A DNA stretch of 64,000 nt from Ischnura elegans. Its lineage: Eukaryota; Arthropoda; Insecta; Odonata; Coenagrionidae. The DNA is taken from the NCBI RefSeq assembly GCF_921293095.1, contig NC_060248.1, forward strand, positions 134,986,972-135,050,971. The letters are read 5' to 3'. The translations under genes and the position numbers were made by a program. Below the pieces are notes generated by a model. The model was not told where the DNA came from. It was given only the letters and a program-made list of their open reading frames with translations, and ran no database searches. Positions 1-11,010 of the stretch are shown in pieces. Positions within the stretch are counted from its first letter, which is position 1; every line of letters starts with the position of its first letter.

Positions 1-360
1 CTGATAATCATCACAAAACTGTAGTTTCACTTTTCAGAAACTATTTAAGATTAAACATCTAACATTAGAAGAGATGGAGGGTGTGGAAAAGCACAATTCA
101 AGCTTTTTAACACTGTTTCAAAAAAGATTTCAAAGGTAATTTCTGTTTAAATATATTATTTAATTAGAATTTTTGACTTGTTAAATTTAGATTTGAAGTA
201 TATCCTACCTTGTACACTTACAATATTGGATGAATTTGTATATTTGTAAAAATTTTCAATTGAAAAAAATTCAATTGAACTGTTTAATTGAAATTTGTAA
301 CTTTTCGATTGAAAAAAAATCAGTTTATATTTGTCACTCTTCAATTGAACGGTTGAATAT
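1..360. repeat. AT-rich stretch with repeated TTCAATTGAA palindrome
   Basis: The palindrome TTCAATTGAA or a one-base variant occurs about six times between 255 and 383, on both sides of the first codons of the pogo-like relic. It may be the subterminal region of that element, but no clear terminal inverted repeat was found. Confidence 0.4.
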
Positions 361-2405
361 TTGTTTAATATTTTTCAATTGAATATTTCGAATAGGGCTG
401 AGGATGACATGGAGGCAGCGGTCTTGGCAGTGAAAGGAGGAATGGGCATCAAGACAGCAGTGAGGCAATACAAAGTGCGTAAAACAACCTTGCTCTACAA
501 AATAAGGGGTGTTTATCCAGAAAAAAAGAGGATGGGGCCGGCCAAATGCTAAACTTTCCAAAGAAAAGGACAAACTGCTCATCATGTGGGTTTTTTGAGA
601 TGGCCAAAGCTGGATTCCCAGTTACAAAAGAATTTTTTTTTATTAGTGTTGCCAGACTTGCTCTTGAATGGAGAACGAAATTTAAAAATGAACACCCTGG
701 TCATAAGAGGTATAAGGGGTTTTTAAAATGCCACCCAAATATTAGCCATTGTGCTTCACAAAATCTTTCAAGGATCCAAAGTGATATAACCGTGATGAAA
801 GTAAAGAGTCGGTTGGAAGAGGTTGAGGATTACCTGGAAAAATCAGGCTATAAAGACATACTGAAACATCCAGACAGAAATTTTAATATGGGTGAATCTT
901 GCTTTTTTAAATATTAAAGGTGCTAAAGTTCTGGCTAAAAGAGGTGACCGAATTCAACATTGTTAATGTACTGATGAGAAAGATTGCCTAACGTTTCTAT
1001 TGGCTGGCAATGCAGCTGGATTTCTTGTTCCTCCAATGGAGGTGTAAACGAATCCCAGAGGAAATTTCCAGCAGTACTCCAAAGGACTGGGGTGTTGGTT
1101 GCTCTGACTGTGGATGGATGACTAGAGGCACTTTTTTCAGTTACATAGCAAATGTGTTCTACCCATGAGCCAAAGACAATGTGGAGTTCCCAATTATTGT
1201 ATTAGTTGATGGGCACAGCTCCCACTTGTCCTATCATTTCAGTGAATTTTGCAGGAGTGTTTGCATTATCTTGGTGGCACTCGTAGCGAATGCCATTCAT
1301 TCACAACAACCAATGGATGTGGCAGTTTTTCAGACTCTCAAAGCTGTTTGTAAAGAGCATGGTTTGTCATGGAGATTGGAAAATCAATCCCAGGTTTTTA
1401 AAAGACAAAATTTTTTCCCTCTTCTAAATAAAGCAATAATGGAGAAAGTATTACCAAATTTTTATAAAGCTGCTTCTGTAAATGTGGACTATACCCTTGG
1501 GATCCTACTTTTGCCGACAGAATCAGTGAGAAGAACATTTCTCCACCTACGACATATAAAAATCCTGAGAATCAAAGTCTTCAGACAAAATTAAGAACAT
1601 TTGTTGTTTTTAGAAAAATTCATTGAGAAACGTACACTTGACCTATTTAGGTCTATCCCAGAAGGAAGATGTAATGGACTGGATGGACCCTTATGCAATA
1701 CCTTTCCTTTCCAGGTTTGGAGGGAAATGAATCTTCAGGTTAATAGCCAATCAAATCACACAGAAAGAACTGAAGAACAGTATTTTTCCGATATAACTAT
1801 AAGAAATATTGATTCAAGTAAAAGAAATTTGAGATAAACTGCAGCCGGGGAAGTGCTATCTTGAAATTTAACCCTTTGAAGAACCAGTGAAACCAATCGA
1901 CCTTCAAGAAGATATCTCTGAGCCTGAGCCATCACAGTCAACAACTATCGAAGTCTCCAAAACAACACTGGTGAACTTGAAAATGACACAGTTCTGACTC
2001 CACATCAACATGCTGACTCATGTTCTGCTACTCCTGGAGGTACTAATATACATTCTACTCCTGATAAAGAGAAAGAATTTATTCCTTAGCCGTTCAAAAG
2101 AGCTCTTTTTTTGCCAGAACCAAAAGTGCTGGTGACAAAAAAATAAAAACTGAAAAGATACCTTCAGTCGTGACATCTCAACAGTGGCAAGACTACCATA
2201 AAAACAAGACAGAGGAAAATGAGAAGAAAGCTAATTTGAAGGAAGAAAGGAAAAGACTCAAATAGCTGAATGCAAACGAGAAAGTTCAACAAAAAGAAAA
2301 GAGCGTAAAATGCAAGGTATGAAAATGAAAGTGGCAGAATGTTGATTCCACGAGTGCTGATGCTAGTTCGTCCAATCCTGAAATGCCTGCACGTGCAGAT
2401 CACGT
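361..2405 (+). pseudogene. pogo/Tigger-type transposon relic (broken DDE transposase)
   Basis: Several open segments in different frames read in order along a DDE_1 (pogo/Tigger/Jerky-like) transposase. Near 405-545 is an HTH psq-like N-terminus (VKGGMGIKTAVRQYKVRKTT). Near 590-760 comes the CENPB-type DNA-binding region. Near 1190-1560 is the DDE core: LVDGHSSH carries one catalytic Asp and QQPMDVAVF matches the family's usual LQPLDV motif. At 2080-2290 is a Lys/Glu-rich tail (PSVVTSQQWQDYH). Frameshifts and stops separate all segments, so the product is dead. Such enzymes cut and paste DNA at TA sites in the nucleus. The relic lies in what would be a downstream intron of gene A if that gene extends off the left edge. 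Exact ends are unknown. Confidence 0.75.
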
Positions 2406-2930
2406 GAGTGACAGATAAAGTGATGTCAACAAGGACCCAAACAATTCGTTAAACATTAATGATTATGAAATTACTGTATATGAAGAACTTTTTCCGGGGC
2501 AGATACAAAAGAGAAAAGAAACAAAATATGGCCAAAAGTAACTCACTTGAGTAATTCCTATGAATGGGCTATGAGGGTGGCCTTGGCCAAAGAAAAAGGA
2601 TGAGATTTGGTAAGATAGTAAGAGTGTTTTAGGCAAGATGATCCCTCCCTCAGCTGCAAATTCTAGGGGTCTTTGTTTAGTCCCTAAAGTAAGACATTTC
2701 AACACTAAGCTCTCTAGTAGAGAACTTTAATTAAATATAATCACTTATATATAGCTTTGAAGCATATACAGTCAAAATATACAGACTGTCCCATGGGTCG
2801 TGTGAAATTTTTGACCTCTAATTTCAGTAACTTCCCCTCGAGCAATATTCTTGAAAATTGGCATACTTATAGGAAAAGGTCCTATGTTTTGTTGAGTGTA
2901 CGCAAAATTTTACAATTTTGACCTTTTGAC
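2406..2930. other. no recognisable feature
   Basis: AT-rich, no coding potential recognised on either strand. Short open frames here look like chance. Confidence 0.5.
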
Positions 2931-3009
2931 CCCACAATGTGGGCACAAACCAAAATTTTGAATTAACCTTATGGGGTTTCAATGTTAAAAAATTCGAGAT
3001 GGAAAAAAG

Positions 3010-3430
3010 TCTGAATTTCATTGACCAAGATGTCAATTCTTAGGTTTTTCAATGTCGATGTCAATTCAACACGAGGAAACCGAAAATAACACTTTTATTT
3101 ATGAAAATTCAACCGCTGACCCAGTAAGGTCATAGTCAAGGTCATAAGGGTGGCAAATGGCTTAGGATACCAACTAAGGTGTCGATCCGTAGGTTTTAAA
3201 GGGTGCCCAAGTCATTGGTAGCTAGTCCAAATACTCGTCTTATTTACTATTTGACCTTCAAGGCTAATACTGAGGTCAAAGGTCATAGAGGTAAACATTG
3301 GGTCATCGTGACAACCAACGTGTCGAACCATAGGTTTTAAAGGGTGCTCAAGTCAGTTTTGCAGTTCATTTATCAGTATTGTTGATTTTTGACCTTCAGA
3401 GGTCACAATGGGGGTCAAGAAATTTCTTTC
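3010..3430. repeat. degenerate tandem repeat, period about 141 bp
   Basis: AGGTTTTAAAGGGTG with its flanks occurs at about 3190 and 3331, and AAGGTCAT at 3138 and 3279, both 141 bp apart. A weaker third unit begins near 3032. The phrases TTTGACC and AGGTCA recur in each unit. Confidence 0.6.
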
Positions 3431-3977
3431 ATTGATAGCAAAACATTTAAACTACCCACTGAGAAATTGCAAACAAAATAAAAGGTAGCCTTTTTTTAGC
3501 CATAAATTGTTAAATAATCACTAATTTATATTGTTTATACAAGTCTTATTTGTTTGTTATTACTTCAAATTACTTTAAAGTTATGCTATTATGTGCCTAG
3601 ATGCATTTTCTTCAAAATAAAACAAAAATCACTTCTTTATGAGCCATGGTTCCAAGTTATTAGCATTAATGTGATTTTTCATTTTTTTCTCTGAGGCCAG
3701 ACTCAGCAATGTTAAAAGGATAATAACTTCATATAGGTTCAGTTCTGAGCTAAGATAAAGTGATCATAATTCATCAAAATGATACTACTTTTACATATAT
3801 AACTTTTAGAGAAATCGGAGATGGTCACATGACACCCCTCTGCCTGATTTGAGGTGAAATCCCCCAATTTACCACAAAACCACAACCACAATCTAGACAA
3901 AACAATGATCACAATGCACACTGAGAGATAAACATTTAATGTAGGTCTCCGCATAATCATAAACGAGTGATCATTAC

Positions 3978-5224
3978 CTTCAGGACTTCCTTTCTTGTGA
4001 CTTGTCCCTCCTCCCACCTTCCCCCCTGCCTTCTCTTTCTTTTCGGGACACTTCTTTCTTGGTTTTTCAGCTGGGAGTGCACTCAACTCTCCACCCACGA
4101 GTGCACTCAAACTCTCAGTGCGGTCCAACCCTGAGTCTACATTTGAGTGCCCGTGTGAGAGGTCATTGACACCCTCGGAAACATTATCCTGAGAAATGGT
4201 AGAGTTAACTCGAGAATTCAAGTCCTCCTTCAAGGCTGCAGCATTCTCAGTCTCATCACCACCAACTTCCACACTCAAGTCCCCACCTGAGTGTTCAGGT
4301 GAATTCAAATTAGAGCCAACACTTTGTAAACTGGCTGGACTCACAACTAAATCACCACCACTGCGTTTGACGGACACATTCATGCTTTTGTCTTTGATAA
4401 TATTCTGGATAAAAGAACAACCTTCAACCACAGCAGATTCCACGACTACCTTCTTGCCTTTTGCCTCTGACAGATTCTGCACTGTACCTTCACTAGGACA
4501 GACCAGCTGGCTGCCTTTCATGCTTCCGCTCTGAGCGTTTGGTTCATCCCCACGATCTACACTTCCACATCCTTGTTCATCATCCTTCACAGGGACAGAT
4601 ATACTTTTGCCCATACTCACACTTGGATTTCTATTCCCACTCTTTGCCTTGCGTGATCTTCTCTTTCTCTGGGATGGTCCCAAATGCTTGCAGAGCTTTC
4701 GTCTGTTTCCGCATGGGGGAGCTTTGTGTTGGACAAAGTGCTGGTAAACTTCCTTGACAGAGTCCAGGCCAATGAGGCACTCTTCACAACCATGAGGTTT
4801 GCCACCGACAGGAAACTGAACGGCACCCTCGAGCCTCTTGTGGGTCTTGTTGGAGCCGCAATGCTCACAGCTCAGCACCTCACCTAAGTGAAACATCTTG
4901 CGGTGAGCCACTAGATTAGACCACGACCTATAGGTGTTGCTACACAGCTGGCAAGCAAACATCTTTGCCTCAAGGTGCTCGCTCATGTGGGCATCAAACT
5001 CATCCAAGTCATCAAAGACAGTTCCAAGGGGACAAAGGTCACATGGAACTGGGAGGGTGAAAGAGAGTCCATGGAGACGCATGAGGGACTCCTCTGTCAC
5101 CGTAAGCTCATACTCCTTGACCATCTCATCCCCCTCCACAGTGGTCACGTCCAAGACTGCTCCCAGTGGCTGGGACTCCCCCATCGCCTCACCTCCAAAT
5201 GATCTCTCCAAATCCTTGCAATCA
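3978..5224 (-). CDS. Gene A exon 7: N-terminal zinc-finger module and acidic/Ser-rich tail
   Basis: The acceptor is taken as CCAATCAG at 5225 because it alone keeps phase with exon 6. A second AG at 5215 gives the same local frame but not the upstream phase. From the internal ATG at 5184, the block ELTVTEES precedes finger 1 (C48, C51, H66, H70), finger 2 (CQLC...H...H), an isolated CEHC pair and finger 4 (CEEC...H...H). A long Ser/Gly/Asp-rich region with Lys/Arg patches follows, and the exon ends at the GAAG/GTAATG donor. Reading on past the donor gives a hydrophobic tail to a stop at 3739, probably intron. The first 150 residues match gene B closely, so the two arose by duplication. Confidence 0.8.
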
Positions 5225-8200
5225 CTGATTGGAGGGGATGGAGTAAAAAGAAGTCATTCCAAAGTTATCTATCTATGTACATCATTGAGTGTTGAACAAA
5301 ACAAATGCCTTAAATAGATTAAATACGGCAGGGCCTACAATTTACAAATAGCTTCAAGTTTCACTACATGTAAACGTTGTGGAAAATTAAACCACACACA
5401 TATTACACTTCTAAGGGTTAACTATTAATGCTTAAAGGCAACAACCCAGATTTCAGGACACAGTTATGTACTCTATTGTGACAGAAAAACACAAACCACA
5501 TACATTACCAGAGTAGAAAGAGTACAAATACATAATTGGAATTAAAGTACCTAGTTCTCTCACCTCCTCTTGCCCTCCGTGAAGGCATTCCGACGGCTAG
5601 CTCCACCCATTTCATCACTTTTAAAGTTTGCCACCGTTTCAAAGCTTTGAGCCGGCTCCTTTGTCATCAGTGCGTTACCAATGCTTCCACCAAGCAGAAA
5701 ATGAGGAGGGCTGGATAGAAAGGAGAAAATATTGAATAAACATTGATCACAATTTTTTTCTGGGTCATTTTCAGTATACTATTTTCTTATAAGAACTTTT
5801 CACTTTAACACAATCTTATATTCTCTATTTTTATGACAATCTATCTGGGAAGTGGGGTTGTTTTGAGGGCAGAGAGAGCAAAATGATCAGGTATCTCTTG
5901 AATGAAAAAAGCCTTAAAATTTGTCTGCAGCAAAGGAGGCTAAAACCAATGTCAAACTGGAAAACCAAGAGATTGAGATGACGGTACTCTATTGCCGCAG
6001 TAGAAGAGAAGCCAGCGATGAGCAGAGTGAGTACGAGATGCCGAGGAAAAGGTCCCAAGTGGAGGGGGCATTCATCAAGAGAGGAATCCACTCCCAAATA
6101 AGAAACACAATGGGCTTATTCACATTTTTTCAACAGCATTGTGATTGAGTTTGAAAAAGAAATAGATATGTTCTTCCCTTTTTCGATGCATCACCAACTT
6201 CTCGAGCTAATCACCCTGAATAATAGATGACCTTAACCCTCTTGCAAGTAAGTTGATTATGTCACGAAGTCCTGCCAAGTTGCTAACCACTTCTCTCCTG
6301 GGTCTCCCGCATTGGTATTATGTACATGATTTGTTGCCATTCACACTCTGGTTTGTAGTTTCTTCCCTTAGCGAGAGTTTCCCTCTAAAAAAGCTTAGGA
6401 GTCCAAAGTCTAATGACACCATCAGCACATGGAACATGAGCCACCAAATCTTCTGCCCTTTCTTTTGTAAACTAACTACAGGAAGGGGAGAATGAGGAAG
6501 GCTTGTTTTCTATCTTATCTTATCTTTGCCTACCACTTCCTAAACTCTATCAATAAAATTGAAATTTAAGGTTTGAGTGAATGCTGAAGTAAAAAATAAA
6601 TTTATTAGGGCATCTAGACCAACCTCTAGTAGAATCTACTTCTCTATGGCAGTGAGGCCTGCACAAAGGCAGGCTCAGGGAAAACAAAGGATGGAGGTAT
6701 TCTAAATGTATGGCTGTAGAAGAATGATAAAGATCACATGGATTGATTGCGAGAATATTGTGAAAGTCCTGAGAAGAGAAGGAGAATGGTCAAGTCTTAT
6801 AAAAACCTTAAAAAGAAGGCTGAAAAACTAATTGGCCAATACACCAGACACAGTCTCATGAAAGGACAATATGAAGATAAGAACTGCTAAGGAAGGCCAT
6901 GGATGAGATATACATATTGAACAGGCAAGTAAGGACGTGAAACAGGAATCATTGAATAAATAAGCTGATGAAAAAAACTGAGTTGAAAGCTGCATCCACT
7001 CAGCCTAACATGAAAATAAACTAGACTAAAGTGATGGTAGCAAGCAGACAGAAGAAGAGAACTGCTGATACGAGGAAGAGAAACATTGGAGGAGGTGGAC
7101 GAATTTGTTTATCTGGGAAGCATAATAACATCAGATGGGAAGAGTTAGAAGGACATAAATCACGCCACCAACCAACCACGCCAATTCAGTCTTCAACAAT
7201 GAAAACAAAATATTCACCGCCAGTAACATTAAGTTAAGGATAAGAAAATTGCCAGTGAGAACTGATATATACATCGAGAGTCCTGCCCTTTGGAAGTGAG
7301 ACCCAGACACTTGGCAAGAGAAACAAGAAAAGAATTGAGACATTTTAAGAATGGTATTACAGGTAAATACAGAAAATATAGTCTGGTATTTCCTACAAAC
7401 ACAGAATGATAATATATGTATCACAAGAACAATAGCATACTCACATGGAGAGAATGTTCGGCAACATTGAAGGTGTGCTGTATTCACATACAACAACATC
7501 CATAGGTGTTGCAGTAACCCCTGATACAGGTTGGCTTTTACCAGTAACTATTCGCGGCAACACAGCACTAAAGAATTTTAAAAAATCTATATTTAGTCCT
7601 TAAAAAATTAATTGAAGCAATTACAAGTATCGTTAAAATATGGGTTCATTGTGACAAAGATTAATGATAATGAAAAGTAAATTATAAATTAAAAACAACG
7701 TATCACAACTTAGAAAATAACAAACCATGACTTCGCAGGAGCAGCAGTTTTTTGTCCCACAACAGAAACCTGTCCTTCGTTTGCAATCATGACTGGCAAC
7801 TCAATTAACTCAACTATAGGGTGAATACTTGTATTTTTTAACGAATCTGCCACACTCTGAGCCCCAGACGCAGGAGTTGTGGAAGTTCTAAAGAGAAGAA
7901 AGTAGCCATTAAAAACATTCACAAACAAGTGTTAATACGTATAAACTTCCGAAATTCGCACTCACTTCTCCTTCCAGTCTGAAATTTCCTCTAGAACAGA
8001 CACAGGTGACGGCGAGGAGCTATAGAAGAGAGAGATCATTAACACACAGAACAGACAAGTGATGTTGAATACAAACTTTTGAGCTATATCGCCGCGTCAA
8101 AAATATAGTCAAACATGACGAGTACCCGCGAAAGTTTTAACGAAGAATAAAAGACAAATGTCCACAGAAATTAGTCTTAAACCTTACATGGGCTTCTCCA

Positions 8201-8816
8201 GCCATTCCGGAAACTCTATCGGCTTGTCAGACGGCCGATCAGGGAAATCAAATATTGAGGGTACAGCATCAGGTCTAAGAACTGGTTTACTGCTCCATGC
8301 TGATGTATTAAACGAATCCGGAGTAAAATGTTTACTGCAGAGTTTAGAGTTCTTAGTGGGGACAAAGTCTTTTCTTCTAAGAGCATAGCACCATTTTTTA
8401 AGAATAAATGGGTCTCTAGGAAACCTGAAAGATAAGAGTTTAACTTACATCTTATAACATCACAACAACTGAACTTCGACGAAGCTGCAACTCAAACTGC
8501 TGTACCCCCACTCACACACACTATCCAATTCTAAATACAAAATTTCGAAACCAAAATTTGAAGTGTCGTGGATTATAAGCAATGCCAACGATTTAATGCT
8601 TACAGAGAAGAGGCATCGTACACAAAAGTTAATTATCAATTAAAAAAACCTATTATCATGGGCTAGCAGTGCAGTATGTATATCTGAATCGCTGAAATAA
8701 GCAACACATTTAATGAATGATAACGTCAAATTTCTACTCAGTACGTACGAGTGAAATGATAGTCCTCCTCTAGCAGATTTTTCCCGACAATTATACGCAG
8801 CACAATAGCATGGCAT
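3978..8816 (-). CDS. Gene A: THAP domain plus C2H2 zinc-finger protein (3' end outside window)
   Basis: Seven exons were assembled by eye from GT-AG sites and reading phase: 8816-8749, 8424-8188, 8019-7966, 7887-7726, 7567-7445, 5710-5564 and 5224-3978. They give 2038 coding bases, about 679 residues, without an internal stop. Residues 1-84 form a complete THAP domain: Cys5, Cys10, Pro25, Trp34, Cys52, His55 and an AVPSIF box at 76-81. Residues of about 85-275 are a Ser/Thr/Pro-rich linker. The last exon carries the zinc-finger module shared with gene B. The donor after GAAG at 3978 is phase 1, the same phase as the homologous donor in gene B, so a finger-rich terminal exon is expected to the left of the window. 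THAP and C2H2 domains bind DNA with zinc; a nuclear DNA-binding role is inferred. The target and the exact family are unknown. Start: the ATG at 8816 opens the THAP consensus. Confidence 0.8.
5225..5563 (-). other. Gene A intron 6
   Basis: 339 bases between GTGAGA and CCAATCAG. No other feature seen. Confidence 0.6.
5564..5710 (-). CDS. Gene A exon 6: linker
   Basis: Acceptor CTCCTTTCTATCCAG, donor AGGAG/GTGAGA, 147 bases, open only in the frame that exon 5 predicts. It encodes LLGGSIGNALMTKEP and ends in a basic EGKR. The 1.7-kb intron before it holds two LINE fragments. A similar short exon appears at 47702-47790 and may belong to gene B. Confidence 0.65.
5711..6640. other. Gene A intron 5, left part, with unassigned repeat-like DNA
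   Basis: A plus-strand frame at 5921-6148 has a protein-like composition (rich in Arg, Glu and Ser) and follows a TGCAG. Minus-strand DNA at 6250-6490 also reads partly like old coding sequence. Neither matches a family I can name; decayed transposon DNA is the likeliest source. Confidence 0.3.
6640..7010 (+). mobile_element. LINE 3'-end fragment
   Basis: With frameshifts, the strand reads through the C-terminal tail typical of a common arthropod non-LTR polymerase: an RRM..ITWIDC segment, a VLRR..E segment and basic repeats. It lies in gene A intron 5 and is truncated on both sides. Confidence 0.55.
7030..7375 (+). mobile_element. second LINE fragment
   Basis: Near 7092-7140 the frame reads EEVDEFVYLGSIITSDGK, a segment found after the reverse transcriptase core in arthropod LINEs. 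Further broken matches run to about 7375. It is separate from the preceding fragment because it represents an earlier part of the same kind of protein. Confidence 0.6.
7445..7567 (-). CDS. Gene A exon 5: linker
   Basis: Acceptor AATTCTTTAG, donor CTCCAT/GTGAGT. It is open throughout in the frame set by exon 4 and encodes a segment with VVVCEYSTPSMLPNIL. No domain is recognised. Confidence 0.68.
7726..7887 (-). CDS. Gene A exon 4: linker
   Basis: The acceptor TTTCTTCTCTTTAG is strong. The donor TCATG/GTTTGT is weaker, but it joins exon 5 in frame. The alternative is that the frame runs on to a stop near 7710 as a short isoform. Ser/Thr/Ala-rich, with a hydrophobic patch (IVELIELPVMIA). Confidence 0.68.
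7966..8019 (-). CDS. Gene A exon 3: short linker
   Basis: A 54-base exon between CTCTTCTATAG and GAGAA/GTGAGT, in phase with exons 2 and 4. It encodes SSPSPVSVLEEISDWKE. No domain is recognised. Confidence 0.75.
8188..8424 (-). CDS. Gene A exon 2: second half of THAP domain
   Basis: Acceptor TTATCTTTCAG at 8425, donor CCCAT/GTAAGG at 8187. It encodes the THAP Trp (KKW), the basic segment RRKDFVPTKNS, the second zinc pair LCSKHF and the AVPSIF box. Exons 1 and 2 together make a full-length domain of the usual size. Confidence 0.88.
8749..8816 (-). CDS. Gene A exon 1: start and first half of THAP zinc site
   Basis: Reads MPCYCAAYNCREKSARGG and then LSFHS, giving the first Cys pair of the C2CH zinc site. 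The exon stops after TTTCACTC at a GTACGT donor and leaves two bases of a codon, which the first base of exon 2 completes. Confidence 0.85.
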
Positions 8817-8960
8817 GATTGAAAACGTTGAGAGTCACTTCTTAAAGAAATTATACTGTGTTAATATTCCGTTTTTTCACGTGATCCCAATCTCCAGAAA
8901 CATAACATACAACCGCCGCCATATGCTATTCCAACTCTGACGTCATAAACAATAGAGAGT
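8817..8960 (-). promoter_or_regulatory. Putative gene A promoter / 5' UTR
   Basis: Just upstream of the THAP start codon the minus strand carries TGACGTCA, a perfect CRE-like palindrome (8938-8945), and ATGGCGGC, a YY1-like motif (8915-8922). No TATA box was seen. Motif plus position only; the transcription start is not known. Confidence 0.45.
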
Positions 8961-9775
8961 GAGGACCTCCACAGAGGTTGCCAAGAGAAGTTTTCTTGAT
9001 GTTGAAAGCTCTGTCTTTATGGTTATTTAAGACCGTGGGTGGCAGGCAAGTGTGGATACAAACTCATATGTCAAGATATGGATATAACTCGTCTCAAATG
9101 AAGATAATACGCGATGCCTTGAAGTTCGACTAATGCGTCTGCTGGAAGCCTATTAGGTCTGCAAAACAATTATATCCAGTCATTGGTTATCTCACTGTTA
9201 ACATTGCCGTACATAACGACGATGCACAATTTAGTATTTCTTTTCGATCCTCTATGCTCCCATTATATTTCTATTTCGTTTTTTTACATAGTATTTCATT
9301 ACTGAAAATCTTTACTTTGCCTCCCCTTTCCTCACTTCAGTGCCTTCCTTCGTTCTACCTATCAGTCCGGTGTTTAGGATCCTCGTAATCGCCGCATGCC
9401 ATGCACAACGTCCTTCTCGAGAGAATTTCATCTCGCCCACCACATGGTGCAATTCCTCGTTCCTTTCCCTCCTCGTCCATCTCACCTCCGTTCTGCACCA
9501 CGCATTTCATCGAAGGGCTCTAATTTATTTCTCCCTTCCCCACCACCACTGCGAGTACACACTCGTGATTCTCACGTACCCTCAATTTTGCAGTCTAAGC
9601 CACATGTAGATAATAGACGAGTCATCTATCTGATAATTTTCGTAGAAATACACATCGTAAATCTCTATTCCGTAATGTGCTATGTTTGGTGCTATGCTTC
9701 TTCCATACCAACGCAGGTAACAGAACGTCCTGGTAATATTTTAGATTTCTCTCTACTACAGTTGCCTAAGCATGC
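8961..9775. other. Intergenic, pyrimidine-rich around 9300-9560
   Basis: No gene recognised. The overlapping open frames at 9340-9803 result from low-complexity C/T-rich sequence and do not resemble a protein family. Confidence 0.45.
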
Positions 9776-10718
9776 TAGTGATGGGCAAAGTCGATCATTT
9801 TAGTGATTCAATCATTTTGACTCGAGTCACATAAGTGATTCAATCAATTGATTCAATCACTATGATCGAAAAGACTCAAATCAAGATTCAATCACTATGA
9901 TCGAAAAGACTCAAATCAAGATTCAATCACTATGATCGAAAAGACTCAAAGGAGTCATGATTGAAAAGACTCAAAAGGAATCATGATCGAAAAGACTCAA
10001 AAGGAATCAAGATCGAAAAGACTCAATCAATGGATGTAATAAATCACTTTGAATAATCGAATAAATACTGCCTCATCTGCGAAGAGCATTGGTAACACTG
10101 ATTGCTATCCATATTATCATTTCATATACTATTTTAATTGTGAATTCCTAGATGAGTAAATTAGATTGCAAAAATGAAGGAAGTAGTGTCATGAAAATAT
10201 TTGGGAAGGCAAAACTGTCACAGTTTCTTAACACTAATAGAATAATTTCTAACTATATATCTCAAAATATAACACAAAATACACCACACACTATGCATGA
10301 ATCTGATCTGCAGGATAATTTTATGAACGGCACAATAAAATATAACCAGCTTTAACTTCTACTTCTTAACGTTCTCCTACAGGAGTCATCTTAATATTTT
10401 CCTTTTACGTGTATTGGTGTTATTAATACTGATAACTGCTGGAAAACATTTAAGAAAAAGATTACACAAGTATATCAGTTCTTCATAACATAGTATTTAA
10501 TTTTATCACAACTATTTCTGCCCTGACGAAAAGAGATTAAGCATCGGTCATTTCAAATTTTGAATCAAACCGGAAACCGAGATGATTGATATAAAACCGG
10601 AAGTCGGAGTGATTGATGATTGATGATCGACTTGTTTAGCGAAATGAATCATGAGTCATTTGATTCACCTAGTGATTCAATCTTTTTGATCGAATCGTTC
10701 ATGATCGACCCATCACTA
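9776..10718. mobile_element. Non-autonomous hAT-type transposon with 8-bp target duplication
   Basis: The ends are TAGTGATGGG and CCCATCACTA, flanked by the direct repeat AAGCATGC (9768-9775 and 10719-10726). An 8-bp duplication and a terminus close to CAGTGATGGGCAA are hallmarks of the hAT superfamily. Both ends carry many copies of GATTCAATCA and GATCGA-like words that extend the inverted repeat. The interior is AT-rich; its only open frame (10152-10355) is short and unrecognised, so the element depends on a transposase made elsewhere. Confidence 0.85.
9851..10030. repeat. Short tandem repeats inside the hAT element
   Basis: Three near-perfect 35-bp units begin at 9851, 9886 and 9921 (core ATGATCGAAAAGACTCAAA). 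They pass into about three 26-bp units built from the same core. There are no spacers, so this is not a CRISPR array. Confidence 0.8.
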
Positions 10719-10864
10719 AAGCATGCATACTTGCCTACAGCATCATAGATTAACTACCTTTTTGAGAAACCCTACTTATCATGGACCAATTTATTGTGAT
10801 ACCTCGCCATCATTCGACTAGTAACAACCCTCAGCATTACTTTTGACACTTACAAAACTATAAG

Positions 10865-10971
10865 TTGGATGAATAAAATTTAAAATTTTCTACAGAATTT
10901 TTATTGAAACACGACCATCGTTTTGATGGTTAACGTCATCTTCTGATGAGGAATATGTATTTGGAAATTAA
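10865..10971 (-). repeat. Left inverted terminal repeat of the Penelope-like element
   Basis: On the minus strand it reads outward through GATGGTCGTGTTTCAATAAA, ending in TTTTATTCATCCAA. GGTCGTG followed by an AATAAA-like signal resembles the 3' part of a hammerhead-bearing Penelope terminus. Confidence 0.65.
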
Positions 10972-11010
10972 TTATTTCCATTTTTAGAAAATACTGCAAC
11001 ACAGACCAGG

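Noticed and set aside
3739-3976. Hydrophobic C-terminus of gene A read through to 3739
   Set aside because: A GAAG/GTAATG donor homologous in place and phase to the gene B donor precedes it, so it is probably intron.
5921-6148. Separate plus-strand gene inside gene A intron
   Set aside because: Short, no recognised domain and no matching neighbouring exon.
9340-9803. Two overlapping frames of 89 and 135 codons
   Set aside because: Pyrimidine-rich sequence, no domain, no splice evidence.
9851-10030. CRISPR-like short repeats
   Set aside because: Units are contiguous without spacers, lie inside a eukaryotic hAT element, and no cas genes are present.
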